NCBI RefSeq assembly: GCF_029167625.1
Contig: NZ_CP119145.1
Span: 6,262,001 to 6,326,000 of the forward strand
Length of the DNA: 64,000 bases
From: Streptomyces sp. AM 4-1-1
GTDB taxonomy: Bacteria; Actinomycetota; Actinomycetes; Streptomycetales; Streptomycetaceae
Direction: 5' to 3'
The translations under genes were made by a program, and so were the position numbers. The notes under the pieces were generated by a model. The model was not told the DNA's origin. It saw nothing but the letters and a program-made list of their open reading frames with translations, and made no database searches. Each line of letters opens with the position of its first letter. Positions within the stretch are counted from its first letter, which is position 1. Shown in pieces: positions 16,555 through 24,460 of the stretch.

Positions 16555-17507
16555 GGTCCCTCACCGAGGCGCCACGGCCAGGAACGGACGCCGAACGACC
16601 CGCGCGGGTCAGCGTCCTCATCCCCGCCTACAACACCCGTACCACACTGCGGGCTTGCCTGCTGTCACTGACCCACCAGACACAGCGAACGCCGTACACG
16701 TATGAGGTGATCGTCGTCGACGACGGATCCTCGGACGGCACGAAGGACATGATCGCGGGTTTCCCCGGCCGCCTTGACCTGCACTACACCTACGAGCAGA
16801 GGTCCCCGGCCTCCGGGCGGGCCCGAGCGCGCAACATCGGGCTGGCCATGGCGACCGGCGACATCGTCGTCACGCTCGACGCGGACCAGGTAGTGGCGCC
16901 GGACTTCCTGGACGAGCATGTCCGGGCCCACGCCGCCGGTCCCGATCTGCTGGTCGTCGGCGGCAGGCTCCAACTGGACGAGGGGGATATCGACCAAGAG
17001 GCTCTGGCGGAGAGGTTCGATCTCTCGTCGCTGCCCGAGGTGGTGCGCGGTGACGAGCGAGACCGCGTCTTCCGGAGCCTCGGTTGTGAGCTGGCGGACA
17101 TGGAAACCGCATGGCACTACCCGTGGACCTGCAACGTCTCCGTGCGGCGTGACCGTCTGATCGCCGTGGGCGGTTTCGACGAGTCGTTCACGGGATGGGG
17201 GTTGGAGGACGCCGAGTTGGGCTACCGACTCGTGAAGGACGGCGTCCGGATGCACTACACGACAGGAGCCGCCGTCTACCACGAACACCGGCTTCCGGTC
17301 ACCGCCGACCAGTACCGTCAGTGGCGGCGGAACCTGGAAAAGTTCATCCGTAAACACCCGGATCCGGTCGTGCGGCTCCAGGAGATGTTCGCACCCGCCA
17401 TCGACCCGGACACGCTCACCGAAGAGGACTGGGTCGACACCGCCGTTCGGTTCGAACACGCGGCCCGCGCGCTCACCGGTCCTGACCGACCGCTGCCCGT
17501 CCACTGA
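16551..17507 (+). CDS. Family 2 glycosyltransferase
   Basis: 318 aa, ATG at 16551 overlapping the previous stop. GT-A fold: VSVLIPAYNTRTTLRACL at residues 21-38, VIVVDDGSSDGTKD near 55-68, ARARNIGLAMATGDIVVTLDADQV around 90-110 with the DxD motif, and a C-terminal galactosyltransferase-like segment GGFDESFTGWGLEDAELGYRL that supplies the general base. It transfers a sugar from an NDP donor with inversion. A second glycosyltransferase in the same operon suggests a product with more than one sugar, or one enzyme making an N-glycoside and one an O-glycoside. Separated from the next gene by 93 bp, the largest gap in the operon. Confidence 0.88.
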   Translation: MRSLTEAPRPGTDAERPARVSVLIPAYNTRTTLRACLLSLTHQTQRTPYTYEVIVVDDGSSDGTKDMIAGFPGRLDLHYTYEQRSPASGRARARNIGLAMATGDIVVTLDADQVVAPDFLDEHVRAHAAGPDLLVVGGRLQLDEGDIDQEALAERFDLSSLPEVVRGDERDRVFRSLGCELADMETAWHYPWTCNVSVRRDRLIAVGGFDESFTGWGLEDAELGYRLVKDGVRMHYTTGAAVYHEHRLPVTADQYRQWRRNLEKFIRKHPDPVVRLQEMFAPAIDPDTLTEEDWVDTAVRFEHAARALTGPDRPLPVH

Positions 17508-17600
17508 GCCTGCCGCGGTGCCGCCCGCGGTGCGGATCGATCCGCACCGGCCCCCGGTTGCTCCTGGCCGACTCGCTCCGAGAGGTTGCGACACACCACC

Positions 17601-19022
17601 ATGCACACGTCTCCGAAACAGCCCGGCAACGGGTTCCTCGACACATGCGTCCCGCGACTCGTCTACATGCCCACCAACCGGCTCTTCGAGGAAGCCTTCC
17701 GCTCCTTGGCTGCCGAGGTGATCTCCCTGCCGGACTGCGCCCGCGAGAACGTCACGCTGCTGGTCGTGGACGACTGTCCGCAAGCGGTGTCCCGTGTGAA
17801 CCGGCAGGTGACCGACGAGGTCGCCCGAGCCTCCGGTCTCCAGGTACACGTGCTGGACGCGGACGGCTGGAGGCGTCTGGCCGACGACATCGTGGCGGCG
17901 TCCGGCCTGTCAGCCAACGACAGCGCCGCCGCCCGGACCGCTCTGCTCCAACCGACCGGGTCGTACGGAGCGGGCCCCAACAAAGCCGCGCTCGTAGCCG
18001 CTCTGGTCGGGGCGGAGTCTCTGCATCGGCGCGACAGCGACCAGATCACCCAGGTGGATCCAGCCACCGGCTCCTCGCCTCTGCGCGTCGAGGCGGAGCT
18101 ACTGGACCGGGCGCGGACCGGAGGCGATGTCGATGTCTACTGCGTCGGCTCCTCGCTGACCGGCCGCCCTACCCGCGACCGCCGGGACCTGGAGCAGCAC
18201 TCCGCGGAGTTCGTGCGGCGCGTCGACGCCCTCAGCGAACTCCCAGGCGACATCTCTCGGACCCCTCGCGCACCTCGGCCCGGAGCCGCACCCCCCGGGC
18301 GGATCGCCGTGCACAACACCGTGTCTGCGCAACGGGACCTCACCGGAATCGTGGAGATGGGCGTCGCCGCCTTGCGCACGGTGCACACATGGATCCCCGA
18401 GATGCCGGCCGTCGGTATTCTCGGCAGTGATTACTTCCAGAAGGGCCTCCTCTACCAGTTGGATCTGCCCGTCTACCACCACGACTTGAGAGCCCACCAC
18501 GTCTACGAGCCTTGGCGGGCGGGGCAGAGCCGACCGGACCATCTCGGCTGGTATGCCAGTGCCGAGATGCGCTATGCCGTGCTTCGCCGGCACTGGAATT
18601 TCTTCAACGAGTCCCTGGTGGCCCAGCGAGACCGCCTCTTCACGTCCGCCGGCGAGTTCGACTCGGCGGCCTACGGCGAGCTGTTCCTGGACGCCCGGGA
18701 GCGAAGCGAGGAAGGCGCGACAGGCATTCCCCCCGCCTTCCTCACCGCGTACCGCGAAGCGGCGGCCCTCGCCTCGGGTGAGACCGCACGACGGCTCGGC
18801 ATCCGCATCGCGGCCCTGGAGGCCGAGTCCCTCTCCGTAGCGGCATACGTGTCCCAGGCCATTGACGAGTTCGCCCGCCTCACCCGTGCCTGGCCCGACC
18901 TCGTGGCAGCGGCCGACCGGCTGGGGAGGAACACGGACCTCAGTTCCTACACCTCGGCCGCGGCCCGTGTGCCGGCTGCGGATCCGACCGTTTGCGCCAC
19001 GAACCGCCACGAACCGAGCTGA
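17601..19022 (+). CDS. Conserved-looking protein of unknown function, possible GT-A-like fold
   Basis: 473 aa; I do not recognise it with confidence. The opening PRLVYMPTNRLFEEAFRSLA, then NVTLLVVDDCPQAVSRVN and GPNKAALVAALVGAESLHRRDSDQ, looks like a nucleotide-diphospho-sugar transferase-type fold with an aspartate pair. There are weak echoes of actinobacterial proteins annotated DUF6271. The middle has PAVGILGSDYFQKGLLYQLDLPVYHHDLRAHHVYEPW, rich in His and acidic residues that could bind metal. The C-terminal 130 residues are helical. ATG at 17601 is preferred over an in-frame TTG at 17586. Its place between GT2 and AsnB ties it to the pathway. Confidence 0.6.
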   Translation: MHTSPKQPGNGFLDTCVPRLVYMPTNRLFEEAFRSLAAEVISLPDCARENVTLLVVDDCPQAVSRVNRQVTDEVARASGLQVHVLDADGWRRLADDIVAASGLSANDSAAARTALLQPTGSYGAGPNKAALVAALVGAESLHRRDSDQITQVDPATGSSPLRVEAELLDRARTGGDVDVYCVGSSLTGRPTRDRRDLEQHSAEFVRRVDALSELPGDISRTPRAPRPGAAPPGRIAVHNTVSAQRDLTGIVEMGVAALRTVHTWIPEMPAVGILGSDYFQKGLLYQLDLPVYHHDLRAHHVYEPWRAGQSRPDHLGWYASAEMRYAVLRRHWNFFNESLVAQRDRLFTSAGEFDSAAYGELFLDARERSEEGATGIPPAFLTAYREAAALASGETARRLGIRIAALEAESLSVAAYVSQAIDEFARLTRAWPDLVAAADRLGRNTDLSSYTSAAARVPAADPTVCATNRHEPS

Positions 19023-19054
19023 AGAGCAGCACAGACGAGGAAGAGGTCATCACC

Positions 19055-20824
19055 ATGTGCGGTATCGGCGGAATCCTGTTGAAGCGGCGCACATCGGCAG
19101 ACCGCGACGGCATGATGCGGAGGCTGGCGCCGTCGCTGGCACACCGTGGAAGAAGCGAGGAGGGCTCGTACACCGACGAACGGATCGCCCTGCACTGCTC
19201 TCGGCACGCCGTCATCGCGGTCGACGAGGCACGACAACCGCTGGTCGACTCGCGGGGCGAGTTGGTGATGGTGGGCAACGGCGAAGTGCTCAACCACCGG
19301 CAACTCGCCCCCCGTCTTCCCTCCGACCGGCTGGATCGGCTACGGCCGGGAGACCTCCAGGTCGCCCTCGAACTGTACGCGGACCGCGGCGCCGCGGCCT
19401 TCGAGGACCTGCGGGGGCCGTTCGCGCTGGCGGTGTGGAGTTCGAGCAGCGGTGAACTGACGCTGGTACGCGACCGGCTCGGCGAGCGCCCGCTCTATTA
19501 CTACGATTCACCGAACCTCTTCGTTTTCGCCTCGGAGATCCGCTGCATCACCGCGGCACTGGCAACGCACCGCCCGCACCTCGATGAATCGAGCCTCCTG
19601 ACGTTCCTCGGCCTGGGGCGCGTCATGGACGGCCGTACACCGTACCGGGAGATCCGAGCCGTGACGGCGGGGGCCGTACTGCGTATCGGTGACGGCGACC
19701 CGGGATACCTCAGGACGGCCTCACTGACCCCCGTCTCGCAGCTGCGGACCGCTCCGGCGGACGAAGCGGAGGTGGATCACCTCATCGACCAGGCGCAGCG
19801 GCGTGCGCTGGTGGCGGACCGGCCGGTGGCGGTCGGCTTCTCGGGGGGCATGGACTCTTCCGCAGTACTCAAGGCCGCACTGGACGGCTCGGGAGCCGCC
19901 GCCGCCATCACCGTGTACTCCGACCGCGGACCGGAGACCGACGAGAACCTGCGCCGAGCCCGTGTGCTGGCTCGTGTCCTCGGCGTGGAACTGCTCGAAG
20001 TGCCCTTCCGTATTCCCTCGCTCGACGACACGGTGCACCTCCTCAACAGCACTCTCGACGGACCCGCCGCCGAACCCCTCGTCCTGCACAACGATGCCCT
20101 GCACTCCGTCGCAGGAGATCACTCCGCCGTGCTGCTGGGCGGCCACGGTGCTGATGAGGTCTTCGGTGGGTACGCCCGGTACACTGCGCTCCGCTCCGAC
20201 GCCGAGGGAACCACCACCCAGGAGTGGATGACCGCGTCGCTGTGGGAACGATGGAATCGGGCAGTCAACTGGCAGAACTTCGTCAACGAACACGCCAGCC
20301 CGGAGCTCGCCCCGCACACCGAGATCCACGGAGCACAACTGGAACTCCCCTTCGCGTACTCAGACTTCGAGGACAGCGATCCGGTCCTCTTCGGCCAAGC
20401 CCTCGACCTCTTCCGGCTCATGACCTACGACAACTTCCGCGCCACGGACGAGAACGGCATCGCCCGGGGGGTAGAGGTGAGGTCCCCCTTCTTCGACCTC
20501 GACCTCATCGCGGGTGTTTTCAGCCTCCCTGTCGACCGGCGCCTGAGGCCGGGTTCCCCGAAGCATCTCCTTCGGCGGGTGTTCCGGGGAACGGCCCTCG
20601 AAGGCGCCTTCACCGAGCGCAAGGTGGGCTTCGACGACCACTTCTCCTACGCGGACTGGATGACCGACAACTGGCCAGGATTCTCCGGAGCCATCATCGA
20701 CGGTCCTCTGCCAGGAACGGGCGTGCTACGCAACAGCGTCTTCGACGACTTGGAGAAACTGGATTGGCGGCAGCTGTGGCGCCTGTTCAGCCTGTCGACC
20801 TGGCTGGACCGCGCGGCACTCTGA
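19055..20824 (+). CDS. AsnB-type glutamine-dependent amidotransferase
   Basis: 589 aa. Start set at 19055 so that the nucleophile Cys2 follows Met (MCGIGG), as needed for class II glutaminase activity; AAGAGG is upstream. Residues 1-200 are the Ntn glutaminase domain (SLAHRGRSEEGS, MVGNGEVLNH, LRGPFALAVW). The synthetase domain has the PP-loop SGGMDSS at 263-269, then VLLGGHGADEVFGGY and the C-terminal GVEVRSPFFDLDLI. The enzyme activates a carboxylate with ATP and adds ammonia from glutamine. In antibiotic clusters such proteins amidate a product carboxylate or, when the glutaminase is lost, form lactams. Here the glutaminase looks intact, so amidation is likelier. Last gene of the operon. 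Confidence 0.9.
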   Translation: MCGIGGILLKRRTSADRDGMMRRLAPSLAHRGRSEEGSYTDERIALHCSRHAVIAVDEARQPLVDSRGELVMVGNGEVLNHRQLAPRLPSDRLDRLRPGDLQVALELYADRGAAAFEDLRGPFALAVWSSSSGELTLVRDRLGERPLYYYDSPNLFVFASEIRCITAALATHRPHLDESSLLTFLGLGRVMDGRTPYREIRAVTAGAVLRIGDGDPGYLRTASLTPVSQLRTAPADEAEVDHLIDQAQRRALVADRPVAVGFSGGMDSSAVLKAALDGSGAAAAITVYSDRGPETDENLRRARVLARVLGVELLEVPFRIPSLDDTVHLLNSTLDGPAAEPLVLHNDALHSVAGDHSAVLLGGHGADEVFGGYARYTALRSDAEGTTTQEWMTASLWERWNRAVNWQNFVNEHASPELAPHTEIHGAQLELPFAYSDFEDSDPVLFGQALDLFRLMTYDNFRATDENGIARGVEVRSPFFDLDLIAGVFSLPVDRRLRPGSPKHLLRRVFRGTALEGAFTERKVGFDDHFSYADWMTDNWPGFSGAIIDGPLPGTGVLRNSVFDDLEKLDWRQLWRLFSLSTWLDRAAL

Positions 20825-20825
20825 G

Positions 20826-21831
20826 GTGGCGGCTGCCGTCCATCCGGCACCGGACGGCAGGACCGCGACGACCGCACGGCTCTCCGTCCGTATCCGGGAA
20901 TGGGCTGGCCAACGGCCCCGCCGCGGCAAGCGCGAGCGCACGGCTCGCTACGACCAGGGCTCCCGGTACCGGGTTGCCGACATCCCCGGCGTCCGGGTCA
21001 AGTCCTTCGACACGCTCGAAGATGCCAAGACTTGGCTGCGCCAAGCAGGTACCGACAGCGAACGTGGCGAATTCGTCGACCCGCGCGCAGGCTCCATCGC
21101 CCTGGCGGAATACGTCGTCCACTACTGGCAGGCGGGGGTCCAGGGCGCCCCCGGCACCGTCAAGCGCATCGACGAGCGGGTCCGCCTCCATGTTCGGCCG
21201 CATCTCGGGGCGGTGTCCCTGCGAGACATCACCCCGACGGTACCGCGGGGCTACATCGCCACGCTGGTGAGAGAGCTCTCCCCGCGGTATGCACGGCAGA
21301 TCCTCTTCACACTCTCGAACATCTTGGACTTCACGCTCCCGAAGGGCGGCAGGAATCGGGTCGTCGACATGCCTGCCTCGGCTGCCTCGGCGCTGGCCGA
21401 GTACTTCATGGAGTACCCCGCAGTCGAGGTCGAACTGCCGTGGGCGGTCCGGAGTCCAACCGTGAGAGGGAGTAGTTCCCGCTCATCCTGACCACGACGT
21501 ACGGCAACGCCATCCGGGCGAACATCTTCGACGTCGACGTGTGGAAGCCTGCACTGGCTGCGGCCGACATGATTCCCATGCGCAAACAGGGCGGCGAGGG
21601 CTGGAAAGCGTCCCGCAAAGACGGCTTCCACGCGCTGAGGCGCACGTACGCCTCAGTCATCCCCGAAGCGGGAGAATCCGCCGTCACCCTCGCGCGGTGG
21701 CTCGGGCACTCCAGTCGAACCATCACCTTGGACTTCTACGCCCACTTCATGCCCGAGGCCGGCGCGGCAAGGGGCGCGGTGCCATCGACGCCCTGCTCGG
21801 CCAGCCTTCCTCGGCTCCGGCGGCCGCATGA
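20826..21831 (+). pseudogene. Tyrosine recombinase (integrase), degenerate
   Basis: The N-terminal part has the Arm/SAM-like region (DTLEDAKTWLRQAGTD, RAGSIALAEYVVHYWQ, HLGAVSLRDITP), then RQILFTLSNILDF joins abruptly to LPKGGRNRVVDMP. In intact relatives this is preceded by the first catalytic Arg box, so an internal deletion has removed it. A frameshift near 21460 follows (LPW to the next frame, LILTTTYGNAI), then FHALRRTYASVIPEAGESAV, WLGHSSRTITLDFYAHFMPEAG with the H-x-x-R, GH and Tyr residues, and a last frameshift near 21770 before GRGAIDALLG. The gene begins just after the AsnB stop and lies 285 bp from the right corA repeat, the usual place for an integrase beside its att site. Confidence 0.88.
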
Positions 21832-21859
21832 AGGAAGCGATTTCTCAATGCGGGAGGCG

Positions 21860-21888
21860 AGAGGGGCGCAGTACAGCTGCGCCCCTCT
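21860..21888 (+). terminator. Hairpin after the integrase remnant
   Basis: A perfect 12-bp stem (AGAGGGGCGCAG with its complement) around TACAG, followed by TTCGGCGTTCTGTT. Likely a transcription terminator closing the island's rightward genes. The remaining 227 bp to the corA tail hold nothing else I can identify. Confidence 0.6.
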
Positions 21889-22115
21889 TCGGCGTTCTGT
21901 TGCCCAACGGGTTGCTCACTCCCCGTGTCGGTTTCCTTCTTCCGGTGGGCAAGGGAGTGGAAGGAATGATCAGGTTGGCGTGCTCACGATGGGGGAGGCC
22001 CGCCGAAGTGGGGCGGGTCTCATTCTCCCCAGATTCTTCCCAGGGGGCTGAACGGTGCCTGTGGCATTCGCGCCCACGCCGTCGAACTTGGTACGCGGAC
22101 GCTCGGGAGGTGATT

Positions 22116-22302
22116 GCTCAGAGCCAGTCCCGCCGTTTGAAGACGAGGTACAGGCCGCCGCAGACCACCGCCATCAGCCCGATCGCGAACGGATAGCCGA
22201 GCCGCCAGTGCAGCTCCGGCATCAGGTCGAAGTTCATCCCGTAGATCGTGCCGACCAGCGTCGGGGCGAACAGGATGGCCGCCCACGCGGAGATCTTCTT
22301 GA
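22116..22302 (-). repeat. Right direct repeat: functional corA 3' end (candidate attR)
   Basis: 185 of 187 positions match 1841-2027. This copy keeps the conserved YGMN tyrosine and is continuous with the rest of corA, so it is the selected version, presumably brought in by the element. Confidence 0.85.
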
Positions 22303-23257
22303 TCTCCTCGTTCTGCTCGAACCCGGCCTCCGCCAACGCCCGCATCTCCGCGTTCTGTTGCTGGGTGACGAGGGTGGCGTTGACCGTGAGGATGTCGGCG
22401 AGTGCCTGGCGGAAGCCGTCCACGCGTTCGCTGGTGTGTGTCACGTGGTCGGCGACGTCGCGGAGGTACCGCTGGAGTTCGTCGTCGGTGCCGTACTTGG
22501 CGAAACCGGCCATCAGGCCGTTCAGCATGCTGATCAGCGGCCGGGTGGCACGCTGGAACTCCACCACCTCGCGGGAGAGTTCGTAGATGCGCCGGGAGAC
22601 CGCGGGGTCGCGGCCGAACACCTCGGTCTCGATCTCGTCGATGTCGGTCTGCAGCCCCCCGACGACCGGTGCGTAGCCGTCCACCACGGCGTCGAGAATC
22701 GCGTACAGCACCGCCTCCGGGCCCAGCGCCAGCAGCTCGGGCGTGGTCTCCATGCGTCGGCGTACGGCGGAGAGATCGGGCGCAGCCGAGTGGCGGACCG
22801 TGATCACGAAGTCCTTGCCCACGAAGATGTGCAGCTCGCCGAAGTCCACCTCCTCCGGGGCGTCGAGATAGCGGGCCGCCCGCAGGACCACGAAGAGGGT
22901 TTCGCCGTAGCGCTCCAGCTTGGGCCGCTGGTGGGCCTCCAGCGCGTCCTCCACCGCCAGCTGGTGCAGGTCGAACTCCTCGGCGAGGGCCAGGATTTCG
23001 GACTCGGACGGCCGGTGGAGGCCGATCCAGGCCATGCCGTCCGGATGCTCACGCAATTGACGGAACGTCTCGGCGAGGGTGTCCGGCGTGGAGGTGCGGC
23101 GCCCGTCGCGGTACAGGGAGGTCTCGACGATCGAGTCGCCGCGCCGGGACTCCGCGCCGGGAGCCGCGGGTACGTCCGCGGACGACGGCGGGACGGCCGC
23201 GGCGGTGGACGGGGGCGTGGCCGCCCGGTGGGCGGGGCGGCGCCAGGGGTTCTTCAC
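22118..23257 (-). CDS. corA: CorA-type magnesium/cobalt transporter
   Basis: 379 aa, GTG start at 23257 with GGAGG about a dozen bases upstream. The large cytosolic funnel domain (residues 60-310, e.g. RHSAAPDLSAVRRRMETTPELL and the long helix ending QQNAEMRALAEAGFEQNEEIKKISAWAA) is followed by two membrane helices joined by the signature YGMNFDLMPELHW loop. The C-terminus is basic (KRRDWL). It is a homopentameric Mg2+ channel of the inner membrane. Its last 61 codons are duplicated at 1841-2027; the gene appears to be the integration target of the island, which restored its 3' end. An upstream ATG near 23268 is out of frame. Confidence 0.93.
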   Translation of the reverse strand: MKNPWRRPAHRAATPPSTAAAVPPSSADVPAAPGAESRRGDSIVETSLYRDGRRTSTPDTLAETFRQLREHPDGMAWIGLHRPSESEILALAEEFDLHQLAVEDALEAHQRPKLERYGETLFVVLRAARYLDAPEEVDFGELHIFVGKDFVITVRHSAAPDLSAVRRRMETTPELLALGPEAVLYAILDAVVDGYAPVVGGLQTDIDEIETEVFGRDPAVSRRIYELSREVVEFQRATRPLISMLNGLMAGFAKYGTDDELQRYLRDVADHVTHTSERVDGFRQALADILTVNATLVTQQQNAEMRALAEAGFEQNEEIKKISAWAAILFAPTLVGTIYGMNFDLMPELHWRLGYPFAIGLMAVVCGGLYLVFKRRDWL

Positions 23258-23385
23258 GACTGGTCATGCCTCCGGGATCGGGCCTGGTGGAACGGGTGCC
23301 TATGGCCTTCCGAGGAGGATATACGGACCAAAACACGTGGTCGCGGGCGCATCGGGTGGTCGTCCGGGGCCGACGGTACGAAAGG

Positions 23386-24258
23386 TCACCTCACCCGCGG
23401 TGGGGGCGCGGCGTTGCCCGAGGCCAGCGGGGAGCGGGCCAGTTCGACGCAGCCCGCCGCGATCAGCGCAAGCGCGGTGAGTTCGGGCAGCAGCCACCAG
23501 CCGGTACGGAGGTCTTCACCGAACAGCGTCACCCCGTACAGGATGCTGATCAGGGCGTCACCGAGCGTCAGCATCGGCTGGACCGCGACCAGATTGCCCG
23601 CCTGGAGGGCGTTCTGGAGGAGGAACAGCGCGCCGACGCCCGCCGCGGCGGTCGCGTACAGCTGCCACGCGGAGAACAGCGCGACCCATCCGCCACCGTC
23701 GTCCAGTCGTGCCATCGCGTCCTTCATGAACGCGGCGGTGAGGGCGTAACCGCAGGCCGCGGCCAGTCCGAGCAGCGCGGCCCGGGGATTTCCGCGGGTG
23801 CCCAGGGCGGCGGCGATCAGCGTGAACTCGAAGAGTCCGGTGAGGACCAGCGCGGGAACCCAGGCGGCGCCGTGCACCGTGGTGCTGCCGCCGCCCGGCG
23901 CGGCGGACGCCATGCCGAGCGCGAGTCCGAGTGTCACCGCCGCGACCCCGAGCCACACCGTGCGGGGCAGCCGGGCCCGCATGAGGAACCCGGCCAGGAG
24001 CAGCGTCGCGGGCAGCTCGATCACGAAGATCGGCTGGACCACGGAGATCGGACCGGTGGCGAGCGCGGTCGCCTGACAGACCGCCGCGACGATCACCAGA
24101 CCGATCCCGGCGAGCCACACCTTCTGGCGCAGCAGATGAGAGAACAGGGACAGACGCATCGCCTCGGTGTCGGGGGCGGTCGCTGCCGCGCGGCGCTGGA
24201 GCACCGAAGCGGAGCCGTTGGCCAAGGCGGTCAGAATGGCGAACAGAACACTGATCAC
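23386..24258 (-). CDS. DMT-superfamily (EamA-like) transporter
   Basis: 290 aa from GTG at 24258; the frame runs further upstream, but the sequence there is not protein-like. About ten hydrophobic helices beginning ISVLFAILTALANGSASVLQ, with inner-membrane marks such as ATGPISVVQPIFVIELPATLLLAG and LQAGNLVAVQPMLTLGDALISILYGV, the two internal-repeat P-rich helices of this superfamily. DMT proteins export metabolites or serve as NIPA-like transporters. Substrate not deducible. Lies convergent to nothing on its left but tandem with corA, separated by 128 bp. Confidence 0.82.
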   Translation of the reverse strand: MISVLFAILTALANGSASVLQRRAAATAPDTEAMRLSLFSHLLRQKVWLAGIGLVIVAAVCQATALATGPISVVQPIFVIELPATLLLAGFLMRARLPRTVWLGVAAVTLGLALGMASAAPGGGSTTVHGAAWVPALVLTGLFEFTLIAAALGTRGNPRAALLGLAAACGYALTAAFMKDAMARLDDGGGWVALFSAWQLYATAAAGVGALFLLQNALQAGNLVAVQPMLTLGDALISILYGVTLFGEDLRTGWWLLPELTALALIAAGCVELARSPLASGNAAPPPRVR

Positions 24259-24460
24259 CGGACCATGATGAGGGGCGAAACCGTACAAACGGTGAAAACG
24301 CGCACTTGCGGCCCGTCGCGTCGGGAAGCGCCGACGGGAGCGATGAGGGGGCGCGGGGAGCGGAAGGGGGGAGTGCCGACGGGGCAGGGGCCGGGGAAAG
24401 GGAACCCGGTGCCAGGCAAATAGGACAGTCTCTGTCCGCTTGCCCGCATAGCGTGCCCCC

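Larger units (their letters stand above)
1841..22302. mobile_element. Integrated genomic island flanked by corA 3'-end direct repeats
   Basis: The two ends are 187-bp direct repeats (1841-2027 and 22116-22302) that differ at two positions and both encode the last 61 codons of corA. The right copy is the tail of an intact corA; the left copy is an orphan. A tyrosine recombinase gene, now degenerate, lies about 285 bp inside the right repeat. This is the layout expected when an element integrates into the 3' end of a gene and carries a replacement tail. Cargo: decayed MFS, XRE, reductase and IS110 genes on the left; a methyltransferase and a 12-gene biosynthetic operon on the right. With the integrase broken, the island is probably fixed. 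That it is one element rather than a series of insertions is inference. Confidence 0.75.

Noticed and set aside
22055..23749. Long plus-strand frame across corA
   Set aside because: Antisense shadow of corA and its flank; a shorter twin appears over the left repeat, as expected for copied DNA.
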